Source: an uncultured Winogradskyella sp.
GTDB lineage: Bacteria > Bacteroidota > Bacteroidia > Flavobacteriales > Flavobacteriaceae
Direction: 5' to 3'
DNA length: 43,931 nucleotides
Assembly (NCBI GenBank): GCA_905480385.1
Contig: CAJQQC010000029.1
Span: 1-43,931, forward strand
The translations under genes were made by a program, and so were the position numbers. The notes under the pieces are model-generated. The model did no database searches and was not told where the DNA came from. It was given only the letters and a program-made list of their open reading frames with translations. Positions 24,509-33,529 of this stretch are shown here, piece by piece. Each line of letters starts with the position of its first letter. Position 1 is the first letter of the stretch.

Positions 24509-25543
24509 CTATAAATTAAAATTCCAATTTTGTTTTATATCGTAACGCAAAGTACCATTTTTTACCGTTAATGGCGAAGGAAAATTATTGGTAAATAAGC
24601 TTCCTGTTCCAAGACCTTGCGGCATTTTATTATTAAGAGTATATGTCCACTGTGCTATAGCATTTAAACCAATATTACTTTCTAATGCACTAGTTATCCA
24701 CCATTTTACATTGTGTTTTTCTGCAATATTTATCCAACTTTCGCTACCTACAAAACCTCCAACTAAGGTTGGTTTTAGTATGATGTATTGTGGTTTAATT
24801 GTAGAAATTAACTTTTCCTTTTGGTTATCAAAAAATACACCTATCAACTCTTCATCTAAAGCAATATCTAATGGAGATACTTCACAAAGCTTTGCAATAT
24901 CATCAAATTGTTGTGGTTTTATAGGTTGCTCAATAGAATGCAGTTGGTATTCCGAAAGTCGTTTTAATTTCTCTAGAGCTTCGTCTGGATCAAAAGCGCC
25001 GTTGGCATCTACTCTCAATTCGATATCTGAAACTGAAAATTCTTTTCGGATGAATTTTAAGATATTTAATTCTGTTTGAAAGTCAATAGCACCAATTTTA
25101 AGCTTAATACAATTAAACCCTGTTTCAATCTTTTGGATAATTTGCTGACGCATAAAGGCTTCATCTCCCATCCAGATCAAGCCATTGATATTAATACTAT
25201 CGAGGCCCAATACAAATTTTGAGGGAAAAATATTAAAGGAATCCTCTGAAATTAGAGACTGAAAGGCAGTTTCTAAACCTATTTGGATACTAGGCAGTTC
25301 TACAAGCTCTCTGACCAAAATGTCCACTCCTAAATGGATATTATCGCATGCCCATTTTAATTTCTCTTCATAATTGGGCACATCATCAACAGATAATCCT
25401 CTAAAAACTCCACATTCACCAATACCTATTTTTCCATCATGCTCTAGCGTAATAAACCATGTTTCTTTGGTTATTAATACACCTCGGGATGTACCACTTG
25501 GGCGTTTAAAATTGAGAATATATCGTTGGTAAGTTGCTTTCAT
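24509..25543 (-). CDS. menC: o-Succinylbenzoate synthase
   Basis: A 344-residue enolase-superfamily enzyme that dehydrates SHCHC to o-succinylbenzoate. Seen are the N-terminal YILNFKRPSGTSRGVL, the Lys-x-Lys acid/base pair in CIKLKIGAID, the metal ligands in RVDANGAFDP, SIEQPIKP and ALDEELIG, and the second catalytic Lys in ILKPTLVGG. I start at the ATG 25543 rather than the TTG at 25564, because the -7 box TATTTTTG (25559-25552) lies between them and the family begins MKATYQRY. First gene of the menC-CPBP-menE unit. Confidence 0.93.
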   Translation of the reverse strand: MKATYQRYILNFKRPSGTSRGVLITKETWFITLEHDGKIGIGECGVFRGLSVDDVPNYEEKLKWACDNIHLGVDILVRELVELPSIQIGLETAFQSLISEDSFNIFPSKFVLGLDSININGLIWMGDEAFMRQQIIQKIETGFNCIKLKIGAIDFQTELNILKFIRKEFSVSDIELRVDANGAFDPDEALEKLKRLSEYQLHSIEQPIKPQQFDDIAKLCEVSPLDIALDEELIGVFFDNQKEKLISTIKPQYIILKPTLVGGFVGSESWINIAEKHNVKWWITSALESNIGLNAIAQWTYTLNNKMPQGLGTGSLFTNNFPSPLTVKNGTLRYDIKQNWNFNL

Positions 25544-25551
25544 CTGATTTT

Positions 25552-25559
25552 CAAAAATA
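25552..25559 (-). promoter_or_regulatory. -7 box (TATTTTTG) for the menC-CPBP-menE operon
   Basis: Exact TAnnTTTG match 8 bases before the menC ATG at 25543. It supports that start over the more distal TTG and implies a very short leader. Confidence 0.5.
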
Positions 25560-25638
25560 CTCAATAATTCTTCCTTTTTTGAATGAAATCATTAGTAATA
25601 GCTTAATAATTTCTAATTTTAGACTTTAAAATTAAATT

Positions 25639-26430
25639 ATGAATTTCACTAACAAAGTAATATGGATAACTGGTGCTTCTAGCGGAATAGGAAAAGCTTT
25701 AGCGCTTCAACTTTCAAATTTGGATTGCAAACTTATTCTATCCTCTAGACGTGAATCAGAACTAAATATTGTAAAATCTCAATGCAATAATCCTAATAAT
25801 GTTGCTATACTAGCTTTTGACTTAGCAGATTATGACATGATGAAGCCCTTAGCTAAAAATGCCATTTCTATATTTGGAAGCATTGACATACTAATCAATA
25901 ATGGCGGTATTAGTCAACGCTCTCTAATAATCGATACAGATATATCTGTAGATAAAAAATTAATGGAGATTGATTACTTAGGCACAGTAGCGCTATCTAA
26001 AGCTTTATTGCCACATTTTATGTCACAAGAGTCAGGTCATTTTGTAACTGTTACTAGCCTGATGGGGAAATTTGGTTCGCCATACCGTTCAGCGTATTGT
26101 GGCGCAAAACATGCACTTCATGGTTTTTTTGATGTACTGCGTATGGAACATGAAAAAGATAATGTAAAAGTTACCTTGATATGCCCCGGTTTTGTAAATA
26201 CAGATGTTTCTAAAAATGCATTAAAGGGCGATGGAACTAAGTTAGAAAAACTTGACAAAGCCACTGAAAATGGTCTGTCTGTTGAAGAATTTACAAAGCG
26301 TATGTTAATAGCTATCTCAAAACAAAAGTTTGAAGCTTACATTGGTAAAAAAGAAACCATGGGTGTGTTTTTAAAACGCTTCTTCCCAAAACTTCTTCAC
26401 AAAACTGTAATGAAAAGTGAAGTTAGATAA
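25639..26430 (+). CDS. SDR family NAD(P)-dependent oxidoreductase
   Basis: A 263-residue classical short-chain dehydrogenase. The cofactor motif TGASSGIG spans residues 11-18, INNGG is at 86-90, and the catalytic Ser140, Tyr153 and Lys157 lie in TVTSLMG and SAYCGAKHAL. The C-terminal part is basic (FLKRFFPKLLHKTV) and may touch the membrane, as in DHRS7-like members. The substrate is unknown. It sits alone on the plus strand between two men units; the convergent DUF2490 gene ends 1 base away. Confidence 0.92.
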   Translation: MNFTNKVIWITGASSGIGKALALQLSNLDCKLILSSRRESELNIVKSQCNNPNNVAILAFDLADYDMMKPLAKNAISIFGSIDILINNGGISQRSLIIDTDISVDKKLMEIDYLGTVALSKALLPHFMSQESGHFVTVTSLMGKFGSPYRSAYCGAKHALHGFFDVLRMEHEKDNVKVTLICPGFVNTDVSKNALKGDGTKLEKLDKATENGLSVEEFTKRMLIAISKQKFEAYIGKKETMGVFLKRFFPKLLHKTVMKSEVR

Positions 26431-26431
26431 T

Positions 26432-27115
26432 CTATATTTTATGATGCATACTAAATTGTAGTTGGCCCTTTCCCCAAGTAGTAGTTTTCTGATTCATCCA
26501 GCCAAACTGAAAACGTATTTTTTTATTTAAAACATATCCAAAGCCTATGTAAGTTCTGTTTCTATCAAATATTTCGACAGTTTGATTATTCCCAATATCT
26601 TGTTGACCATTGATAAAGAGCTCATTGTAAAAGGCTACATACAAAGCTTTTGGAGATAACTCTTTTTTGTTAATAGGAATATTTAAAAATAGGTTATAAC
26701 GATAGCGTGACCTAAAATCTTGGTTTTCCACAAAACGCTGCTCATATCTAAAACGATGTGTCAAGTGAAAACGTCCAAACTTTTGAGGGAATAATACCTC
26801 TTGATAAATACGACTCTCAGAAGATTTAGTATCGCTAGAACCCGGGATACCAGAGGTTACATTACCGTAACCTAAAGTGAACTTAATATTAGCATTTTTT
26901 GGTGTATATGTAAATCCCGAACGCAGTAACAACTGCTCCATATCTCCTAATCCTTGCCAGTCACGATACTGAAAATCACCTTGGATACCAAACTGACTAT
27001 TTTTAAACTGATGGCTATAAAAATACATATACCAAGCACCAGTTTGGGATTGATCTACCTGAGAATATGATGAAAATACAGCAAAACAAAAAACTAATAA
27101 TAGTATGTACTTCAT
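26432..27115 (-). CDS. DUF2490 family outer-membrane protein
   Basis: A 227-residue protein with a signal peptide (MKYILLLVFCFAVFSSYSQ) and a beta-barrel body that starts QSQTGAWYMYFYSHQF, matching the DUF2490 family. Strands alternate with short turns (FGIQGDFQYRDW, HLTHRFRYEQRF, FRSRYRYNLFLNIPI) and it ends in FQFGWMNQKTTTWGKGQLQF. I start at ATG 27115; the upstream frame adds 13 residues within the menA end. It follows menA by 17 bases, so it is co-transcribed. Function unknown. Confidence 0.88.
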   Translation of the reverse strand: MKYILLLVFCFAVFSSYSQVDQSQTGAWYMYFYSHQFKNSQFGIQGDFQYRDWQGLGDMEQLLLRSGFTYTPKNANIKFTLGYGNVTSGIPGSSDTKSSESRIYQEVLFPQKFGRFHLTHRFRYEQRFVENQDFRSRYRYNLFLNIPINKKELSPKALYVAFYNELFINGQQDIGNNQTVEIFDRNRTYIGFGYVLNKKIRFQFGWMNQKTTTWGKGQLQFSMHHKI

Positions 27116-27131
27116 TTTAATTATGTAATAT

Positions 27132-28037
27132 TTAATACAATAAATAGCCGACACCGAATAATATTGAAAATAAAAAAGTAGTTAAAGCCAATACTTTTAA
27201 TTGACTATCAAAATCATATGGTTGTTTTGCGTTTTTTATTCTCTTCAAATGAATACCTAAAGGAATAAAACTAATTAAGAATATAAAATTATATGGCTCT
27301 ACGTAGTATAATATACTGAACACTGTAATGGAAAACATTGCACCAGTAATCAAAAAATAATGATATTTTTTAGCTCGTTCAGCACCAAGCTTAACTGCCA
27401 AAGTAATTTTACCAACTTTAGCATCTTCTTCTCTATCGCGCATATTGTTTAGATTAAGTACAGCTACACTTAATAAACCTAATGCAGTAGCAGGTAAAAA
27501 AACGATATGGTCTATCGTTTTTGTATTTAATAAATATGTACCTAAAACACTAATAAACCCGAAAAAAATGAAGACAAAAACATCTCCCAAAGCCCGATAA
27601 CCATATGGCGAATCACCCATTGTATAATTTATTGCAGCATATATTGATATACCACCTAAAACTATTATCAATAAAGCATATAAGAGATTTTGATGTCCAA
27701 AAGCTACATAAACAAGAGATATAGTTAAAGCTATTACAACCAAAATATTCTTTTTTATGGCTTCAAACATTTGTTCTGGGGTAATTTGACCACTTTGTAT
27801 TGCACGTTGTGGACCAACTCTATCTTCGTTGTCTGTGCCTCTAACTCCATCTCCATAGTCGTTCGCCAAGTTGGATAGGATTTGTAAACTTACTGTAGTT
27901 AATAATGCTAGGATAAATACAAAAATATTAAACCTACCATTGTAAGCAGCTAGGCAAGTACCAATTATAATTCCTGAAACAGATAAGGGCAACGTACGCA
28001 AACGCATCGCAGAAAGCCATGGCTTTATATTATTCAT
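27132..28037 (-). CDS. menA: 1,4-Dihydroxy-2-naphthoate polyprenyltransferase
   Basis: A 301-residue UbiA-family membrane prenyltransferase joining a polyprenyl chain to DHNA. About eight or nine transmembrane helices are visible. The first Asp-rich diphosphate motif is NDYGDGVRGTDNEDR, followed by VGPQRAIQSG. The second region, NNMRDREEDAKVGKITLAVK, is also conserved. The gene begins 14 bases after menB, in a menB-menA-DUF2490 unit. Confidence 0.95.
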   Translation of the reverse strand: MNNIKPWLSAMRLRTLPLSVSGIIIGTCLAAYNGRFNIFVFILALLTTVSLQILSNLANDYGDGVRGTDNEDRVGPQRAIQSGQITPEQMFEAIKKNILVVIALTISLVYVAFGHQNLLYALLIIVLGGISIYAAINYTMGDSPYGYRALGDVFVFIFFGFISVLGTYLLNTKTIDHIVFLPATALGLLSVAVLNLNNMRDREEDAKVGKITLAVKLGAERAKKYHYFLITGAMFSITVFSILYYVEPYNFIFLISFIPLGIHLKRIKNAKQPYDFDSQLKVLALTTFLFSILFGVGYLLY

Positions 28038-28051
28038 AAACTTTTACTGAT

Positions 28052-28891
28052 TTATGGAATCCATTTTTTATCAAAATTAGGCTTACGCTTTTCCAAAAAT
28101 GCGTCTCTTCCTTCTTTGGCTTCATCGGTCATGTAAGCTAATCGAGTCGCTTCGCCAGCAAAAACTTGTTGTCCAACCATACCATCATCTGTAAGGTTCA
28201 TTGCAAATTTGAGCATTTTTATAGATGTTGGAGATTTGGATAATATTTCTTGCGCCCACTCATAAGCTGTATCTTCTAATTCTTCATGAGGAATTACAGC
28301 ATTTACCATTCCCATATCATAAGCTTCTTGGGCAGAATAATTTCTTCCTAAGAAAAAGATTTCTCTAGCTTTTTTCTGACCTACCATTTTTGCAAGATAT
28401 GCAGAACCATAACCGCCATCAAAACTAGTAACGTCAGCATCTGTCTGTTTAAAAATAGCATGTTCTTTACTTGCTAGTGTTAAATCACAAACCACATGTA
28501 AACTATGACCGCCTCCAACTGCCCATCCAGGAACAACAGCAATAACTGCTTTTGGCATAAAACGAATCAAGCGCTGTACTTCTAGAATATTTAATCTGTG
28601 ATAGCCATCTTCTCCTACATATCCTTGATGTCCTCTGGCTTTTTGGTCTCCACCAGAACAGAAACTCCAAATACCATCTTTAGTCGATGGACCTTCAGCA
28701 CTTAAAAGTACAACACCAATATTTACATCTTCATTAGCATCATAAAATGCATCATAAAGTTCTGAAGTCGTTTTTGGTCTAAAAGCATTCCTAATATTAG
28801 GTCTATTAAAAGCAATACGAGCAACACCATTGATTTTTTTGTAGGTAATGTCCTCGTATTCTTTAACTATTTCCCATTTTATTTCACTCAT
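28052..28891 (-). CDS. menB: 1,4-Dihydroxy-2-naphthoyl-CoA synthase
   Basis: A 279-residue crotonase-fold enzyme that cyclises o-succinylbenzoyl-CoA. Signature stretches are SFCSGGDQKARGHQGY (oxyanion hole, about 77-91), GWAVGGGHSLHVVCDLTLAS (122-141), and TDADVTSFDGGYGSA (about 150-164). This is the MenB-specific form and not a generic enoyl-CoA hydratase. The start is ATG 28889-28891, with a -7 box at 28913-28920. First gene of the menB-menA-DUF2490 operon. Confidence 0.96.
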   Translation of the reverse strand: MSEIKWEIVKEYEDITYKKINGVARIAFNRPNIRNAFRPKTTSELYDAFYDANEDVNIGVVLLSAEGPSTKDGIWSFCSGGDQKARGHQGYVGEDGYHRLNILEVQRLIRFMPKAVIAVVPGWAVGGGHSLHVVCDLTLASKEHAIFKQTDADVTSFDGGYGSAYLAKMVGQKKAREIFFLGRNYSAQEAYDMGMVNAVIPHEELEDTAYEWAQEILSKSPTSIKMLKFAMNLTDDGMVGQQVFAGEATRLAYMTDEAKEGRDAFLEKRKPNFDKKWIP

Positions 28892-28904
28892 CTAGTCGTT
28901 CTGT

Positions 28905-29255
28905 TTGAAAGACAAAAATACGCATAAATTATATTTAAATATTTCTCAAAATATTTCAGCTTTAACTAGTAATTTCTATATCAAAAAAACTAAAGATGTA
29001 ATAATAAATTTTTTTGGTGATAAAGATTTTGGTGTTATAACTAAGAGAACTAATACTTACTCTTTAGACTTAAATGACTCAGATAGATTTAATGACAGTT
29101 TCCCTACCCTTAAAGCTTATGCTGTAGTTAGTAAGACTCTATTTGGTAAAGGTATTTTTGAAGTAGAAAATCAGTTCTTCAACTATAATAGAGAAATATT
29201 TAATACTTTAGAAAATGCCATTATGTGGATTGAAGAGACTCTAAAAAATAACTAA
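28905..29255 (+). CDS. Small protein of unknown function, TTG start uncertain
   Basis: An open frame of up to 116 codons on the plus strand. Alternating hydrophobic beta strands (DVIINFFGDKDFGVITKRTN) and a terminal helix (NTLENAIMWIEETLKNN) suggest a compact cytosolic alpha/beta fold, perhaps STAS-like, but I do not recognise a family. No ATG lies near the start; the TTG at 28905 is the best in-frame candidate and would place the start on top of the menB promoter (28913-28920). The convergent cvfB-like gene ends 5 bases away. Codon use looks coding throughout. Confidence 0.6.
   Translation: MKDKNTHKLYLNISQNISALTSNFYIKKTKDVIINFFGDKDFGVITKRTNTYSLDLNDSDRFNDSFPTLKAYAVVSKTLFGKGIFEVENQFFNYNREIFNTLENAIMWIEETLKNN
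28913..28920 (-). promoter_or_regulatory. -7 box (TATTTTTG) for the menB operon
   Basis: Exact TAnnTTTG match on the minus strand, 21 bases before the menB ATG at 28891. It lies inside the 5' part of the plus-strand gene at 28905. Confidence 0.5.
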
Positions 29256-29259
29256 ACTA

Positions 29260-30090
29260 TTACTTTAGATAGATACCGTCTTCTTTGATTTCAATCTGGC
29301 GTTCTTTGTACAAAGAACCTATAGCTTTTTTAAAACTCTTTTTACTCATCTGCATTGCATCTTTGATATCTTCAGGTGAAGATTTATCATTTAAGGGTAA
29401 AAATCCATTATTATCCTCCAGTTCTGTCAAGACAAATTGTGCGTTAGGCTCAATATTGCGATACCCTATTTGACTCAGAGAAATATCTAATTTATTTCCT
29501 GATCTTATTTTTTTGACAATACCTTTTAATCGATCACCAACACTTATGTCTTTGTAAATTTCGTCTTTGAAAACTAAACCAAGGTGACAATTATTTACTA
29601 TAACATTCATTCCTATATCGGATGGATGAGAAACTATCAAATCCACTTCCTCATATTGCTCAACCGTTAATTCTTTATTATCTAAAAAACGATTGGTTTT
29701 ACTTGATGCTACAAGACGTTCTGACTCTTCATCTAAGTAACAGTGAACCAAGTACCAACCGCCGGCTTTCATCTTAAAGGCTTGCTCCTTAAATGGGCAA
29801 AACAATTCCTTAACCAAACCCCAATCCAAAAAGGCACCAAATTTTGTCACCTGATTACAGCGCAGTAAGGCAAAATCATTTCTTTTAATATATGGCTTAT
29901 CTGTTATTGCAACTGGGCGTTCTTCATTATCCAAATAGGTAAAGACTTCTATTTGATCTCCAATTTTAAAAGTTTCTGGAACATACCGATTTGGTAAAAG
30001 AATCTCATTTTCTTCATTATCACCTAAAAACAATCCAGGTTCTGTATCGCGTAAAATTGTAAGTGTATTGTACTCGCCTATTTGTATCAT
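29260..30090 (-). CDS. CvfB-like S1 RNA-binding protein
   Basis: A 276-residue cytosolic protein with three OB/S1-type units and a winged-helix end, the layout of CvfB/YitL. Unit 1 has TEPGLFLGDNEENEILLPNR; unit 2 has NQVTKFGAFLDWGLVKELFC; unit 3 contains VSVGDRLKGIVKKIR-like SVGDRLKGIVKKIRSGNKLD; the C-terminus (AMQMSKKSFKKAIGSLYKER) is the winged helix. CvfB proteins bind RNA and affect virulence-gene expression in Staphylococcus. The role here is inferred to be RNA binding only. A -7 box ends 4 bases before the ATG at 30090. Confidence 0.88.
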   Translation of the reverse strand: MIQIGEYNTLTILRDTEPGLFLGDNEENEILLPNRYVPETFKIGDQIEVFTYLDNEERPVAITDKPYIKRNDFALLRCNQVTKFGAFLDWGLVKELFCPFKEQAFKMKAGGWYLVHCYLDEESERLVASSKTNRFLDNKELTVEQYEEVDLIVSHPSDIGMNVIVNNCHLGLVFKDEIYKDISVGDRLKGIVKKIRSGNKLDISLSQIGYRNIEPNAQFVLTELEDNNGFLPLNDKSSPEDIKDAMQMSKKSFKKAIGSLYKERQIEIKEDGIYLK

Positions 30091-30094
30091 GGCG

Positions 30095-30102
30095 CAAAGG
30101 TA
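30095..30102 (-). promoter_or_regulatory. -7 box (TACCTTTG) for the CvfB-like gene
   Basis: Exact TAnnTTTG match on the minus strand ending 4 bases before the ATG at 30090, implying a leaderless transcript. Confidence 0.5.
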
Positions 30103-30125
30103 TTATTATTAATGTATGTAGCTAA

Positions 30126-30165
30126 AAAAAGCATCAATATTCTAAATAGAATATTGATGCTTTTT
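30126..30165 (-). terminator. intrinsic terminator of the DUF2853 gene
   Basis: Long near-perfect stem AAAAAGCATCAATATTCT/AGAATATTGATGCTTTTT with loop AAAT and a T run on the minus strand. It separates the DUF2853 gene from the CvfB-like gene promoter. Confidence 0.9.
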
Positions 30166-30183
30166 ATTTTATAAATTCTTTTT

Positions 30184-30522
30184 TTAGTAAACAGATTCTT
30201 TACTAAAATGCTTTACTAGCATATAGTAAACTACTGCTCTATATTTATTTCTGTTAGATTGTCCGTAAGTATCTATTACAGAAGCGATAGCACTTTCTAA
30301 ATCAGCACCATCGTTTAATCCTAATTTTTTGATTAAAAAATTGTTTTTTACAGTTGCTAACTCTTTATCATCCGAACCAGATACTGTAGAAGAATCTGCG
30401 TTATAAATTGAAGGTCCTAAACCAACTGTTACTTTGGTTAATAAATCCATATCAGGATTCATAGCACATTTATCTTTTAGGTCAGCAGCATATTTTGCTA
30501 TAAGTTCGTCTCTTTTACTCAT
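30184..30522 (-). CDS. DUF2853 family protein
   Basis: A 112-residue small, soluble, helical protein starting SKRDELIAKYAADLKDKCAM and ending NKYRAVVYYMLVKHFSKESV, the DUF2853 pattern. The family has a solved helical-bundle fold but no known function. It has its own terminator and an upstream TATCTTTA (7/8 match to the -7 box) at 30568-30561, so it is monocistronic. Confidence 0.88.
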   Translation of the reverse strand: MSKRDELIAKYAADLKDKCAMNPDMDLLTKVTVGLGPSIYNADSSTVSGSDDKELATVKNNFLIKKLGLNDGADLESAIASVIDTYGQSNRNKYRAVVYYMLVKHFSKESVY

Positions 30523-30619
30523 GATTAATAGTTTTAATTTTTAATAATTTTTCCTTTAAATAAAGATAATTAATTTTTAGACACACAAAAACTTAATAAG
30601 TCACATAACTATAAGATAA

Positions 30620-32380
30620 TCATGATATAAACTTAAAATAATCCAACAATATTTTATCATTTTCAGTTGATGGTGTAAAGATCTCTAATAATTTGGGATT
30701 ATCAGAAACATCATAAAATGAATCTAGAGCTGTGGATAATTCAGCGTCGTTTTTAACAGAATTATATTCAAAACCAAACATTTTAGATAAATCTGAAGCA
30801 TTTAGATTATGCTTAGTTTCAAAATAAGTGTCAAAATTATCAGTGTTTTTATGTCCAGGTAAAATCCTAAAAATCCCACCACCATTATTATTTAATACTA
30901 TTATATTAAAATCATTAGGAATGTAATTATTCCATAGAGCATTACTATCATAAAAGAAACTTAAGTCTCCAGTGATAAAAGTCACTCGTTTTTTTGAAAC
31001 TACTGACGCACCAATAGCTGTACTTGTACTACCATCAATACCACTTGTTCCTCTGTTGCAAAAAACAATAATATCATTGCGCATTTGAAATAACTGTGTA
31101 TATCTAATTGCTGAACTATTACCTACTTGTAACTGGCTATCAATTGGTAAATTATCTAGTATTTGATTAAAAACGGTAAAATCTGAAAAAGGAATTGCTT
31201 TTAAATAATCATTATGTAATCGTCTTCTTTTATCTCTAATCGTTAACCAGTAATTTTTATAATCGCTTTTAACTGGTTGATTTACTTTTGGTAAAAAAGA
31301 TGTGAAAAATGCATTAGGACTAATAGAAATGTGTCGATCTAAGGCAAAAAAAGTGTCATTAGCATTATATTTATTGACATGCCAATGATATGTTGGTTTA
31401 TAATCTCTTAAAAATCGCTTTACCTTTTTTGAAACTATCAAACCACCTAATGTCAATAATATCTCTGGTTGTAATTTCTGAAAACCATCTTTATCTAGTG
31501 GAGCAATAAGTTTATCAATTCCTGGAAAAATATCTTGATGATGTAAATTTGAAGTGATCTCCGTCAAGATAACGACACCATCATCTTTTACTAGTTCATC
31601 TAAAACATCTTGCTCTATTGAGTTTGGTTGTAGCACACCAACCAAAACTAATTTACGTGTTGCGTTTTGCCATATTTTAGAGCATTCGTCAATGACTGAT
31701 GTAACAACTGTTACTTCAGTGTCTGGAAGCTTAAAAGGTTTTGGACTTATGGTTAATTCTTCTACACGATTGTACAAAGGTTCATCAAAAGGCACATTAA
31801 TATGCACTGGTCCAGAATTTAAAACGGCACTCTGTAAAGCCTTATGAATTTCGGTTTCGTTTTGTGATTGAATACCGTCTTCTAATCCGAGAAGCTTCTC
31901 AACTTTATTTTCTAGGTTCTTAAAAATTGGCACTTCTTCTTTTGACGCCTTATGTGTTTCTTTTAGTAAATCTAATTTTAAATTAGCACTATAAAACACA
32001 TGGTCTCCATAAACATTTTTTTGCTTTATGGTTTGTCCATCTCCTATATCTATCAAATGTTTGGGTCTATCGGCAGATAAAACTACTAAAGGAATGCGAC
32101 TATAATATGCTTCTGATACTGCTGGATAATAATTAAGTAGAGCACTACCAGATGTACATACAACTGCTGTTGGTTTATTAGTTTGTTGCGCAATACCCAA
32201 GGCAAAAAATCCCGCACAACGCTCATCTACAATACTATAACACTTAAAATAATTGTCGTTTGTAAAACCGATAGTCAACGGTGCATTTCTACTTCCTGGA
32301 GAAATAATTATGTGCTTGATATTATGCGTTTTGCATAAGGTAACGACCGTTTGTGCTAAAGGAATTTTGGAGTGGCTCAT
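30620..32380 (-). CDS. menD: 2-Succinyl-5-enolpyruvyl-6-hydroxy-3-cyclohexene-1-carboxylate synthase
   Basis: A 586-residue ThDP-dependent enzyme that joins isochorismate and 2-oxoglutarate. Visible are the N-terminal IISPGSRNAPLTIGF and VVCTSGSALLNYYPAVSEAY, LVVLSADRP, then GTSGIDGSTSTAIGASVVS and the C-terminal ThDP motif around TGDLSFFYDSNALWN ... NNNGGGIFRILPG. I start at ATG 32378-32380; the TTG codon just upstream would add one residue. The -7 box TATCTTTG lies at 32388-32395. It follows the menF gene by 33 bases and may also be read from that operon. Confidence 0.95.
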   Translation of the reverse strand: MSHSKIPLAQTVVTLCKTHNIKHIIISPGSRNAPLTIGFTNDNYFKCYSIVDERCAGFFALGIAQQTNKPTAVVCTSGSALLNYYPAVSEAYYSRIPLVVLSADRPKHLIDIGDGQTIKQKNVYGDHVFYSANLKLDLLKETHKASKEEVPIFKNLENKVEKLLGLEDGIQSQNETEIHKALQSAVLNSGPVHINVPFDEPLYNRVEELTISPKPFKLPDTEVTVVTSVIDECSKIWQNATRKLVLVGVLQPNSIEQDVLDELVKDDGVVILTEITSNLHHQDIFPGIDKLIAPLDKDGFQKLQPEILLTLGGLIVSKKVKRFLRDYKPTYHWHVNKYNANDTFFALDRHISISPNAFFTSFLPKVNQPVKSDYKNYWLTIRDKRRRLHNDYLKAIPFSDFTVFNQILDNLPIDSQLQVGNSSAIRYTQLFQMRNDIIVFCNRGTSGIDGSTSTAIGASVVSKKRVTFITGDLSFFYDSNALWNNYIPNDFNIIVLNNNGGGIFRILPGHKNTDNFDTYFETKHNLNASDLSKMFGFEYNSVKNDAELSTALDSFYDVSDNPKLLEIFTPSTENDKILLDYFKFIS

Positions 32381-32387
32381 CAAAATA

Positions 32388-32395
32388 CAAAGATA
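32388..32395 (-). promoter_or_regulatory. -7 box (TATCTTTG) before menD
   Basis: Exact TAnnTTTG match 7 bases before the menD ATG, inside the 33-base menF-menD gap. It suggests an internal promoter with almost no leader. Confidence 0.45.
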
Positions 32396-32413
32396 AGCAA
32401 TTTATGAGTGGAC

Positions 32414-33529
32414 TTAGCTTAATATATTCCCAATAGTTTTGGCTTTATTTTGAGTTTCTTCCCATTCTTTTTCACCAACTGAACCTTTTGTAATACCACC
32501 ACCAACATAAATTTTGGCTTTATTTTGTATAATCTGCATACAACGCAAATTTACGTAGAAATTTGATTGCGTTTTTATAACATTGTATGCGCTATTTTCA
32601 ACATTGCGACGATTGGTATTTCGTGTCTTTGAAAGTTTAAGATTTAATTCACCTAAAAAACCTGTGTAGAACTCACGATTATAACCTTCGTTATTTAATA
32701 TAAATGCTTTGGCTTTTTTCTTAGGGAAACCACAAACTGCAGGTGTTGGATGTAAAGCCTCGATAATAGATTTCAGTTTAGATTTACTGTCAATACGACT
32801 AATTAATCGAGTTTTTAAATGCCATAAATTACCTGCTCGGATAGTTTCAACATCAGAAATTTTTGTATTTGTTGTGTATGGTAAAATCTGATTTGCTAAA
32901 AAGTCAGTCACTATTTTCTGCTCCTTCAGCTCTTTTTTGGTCCAATTAACTTTGCCGTTAGCATTATAAGGCTGTGTTCCTGCTAAGGATATTGTAGTTA
33001 ATTCTTGTCCTTCTACTTTAAATAATAACTCAGGTGTTGCACCCAACCATAATCCAACTTTTGGGTGATACCAACAATAGACCATAGCATTTTTGTAAGT
33101 ATTAAATAAACGCTTAAAAATCTGAATCGGATTTTCAGAAACACGCTGTTCTTCAGAACGCGATAATACTACTTTTTCTAATTCTCCGTTTTCAATAGCG
33201 GCTATACATTTATTGACCAGTTGTATATGAAATGATTGACCTTCTGATTTTTTTTTGACATCAGAATTATGAATTTCATCAATTTGTAAATTAGAAATCT
33301 CTAAAACATGATGTTTGCATTCGCTTTGTGGTAAAAGAATGGCTGAATCTTCTAAATCGAATGGTGAAAATACAAATCCACTTTCCGAAAAAGTGTCTGT
33401 TTCATGTAAAACATCATCCTTTTGCAACCAGCATTTTATGATAGAATTTATAGGACGACTATATACAACAAAAGGTAATTTGTTGTCATATTGTTGTTCT
33501 AAATTCTGAAAAAAAGAAGCTTCGGTCAT
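32414..33529 (-). CDS. menF: Isochorismate synthase (chorismate-binding enzyme)
   Basis: A 371-residue member of the chorismate-utilising family, converting chorismate to isochorismate. The C-terminal core is present: KVVLSRSEEQR, MVYCWYHPKVGLWLGATPEL, TTISLAGTQPYN, the metal-site region LHPTPAVCGFPKKKA and IYVGGGITKGSVGEKEWEET. The family also includes anthranilate and salicylate enzymes; the place between menI and menD makes isochorismate synthase the best choice. The start directly abuts the menI stop (0-base gap). Confidence 0.92.
   Translation of the reverse strand: MTEASFFQNLEQQYDNKLPFVVYSRPINSIIKCWLQKDDVLHETDTFSESGFVFSPFDLEDSAILLPQSECKHHVLEISNLQIDEIHNSDVKKKSEGQSFHIQLVNKCIAAIENGELEKVVLSRSEEQRVSENPIQIFKRLFNTYKNAMVYCWYHPKVGLWLGATPELLFKVEGQELTTISLAGTQPYNANGKVNWTKKELKEQKIVTDFLANQILPYTTNTKISDVETIRAGNLWHLKTRLISRIDSKSKLKSIIEALHPTPAVCGFPKKKAKAFILNNEGYNREFYTGFLGELNLKLSKTRNTNRRNVENSAYNVIKTQSNFYVNLRCMQIIQNKAKIYVGGGITKGSVGEKEWEETQNKAKTIGNILS

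Noticed and set aside
24588..25079. Plus-strand open frame of 163 codons
   Set aside because: It is antisense to menC, whose catalytic motifs are intact on the minus strand.
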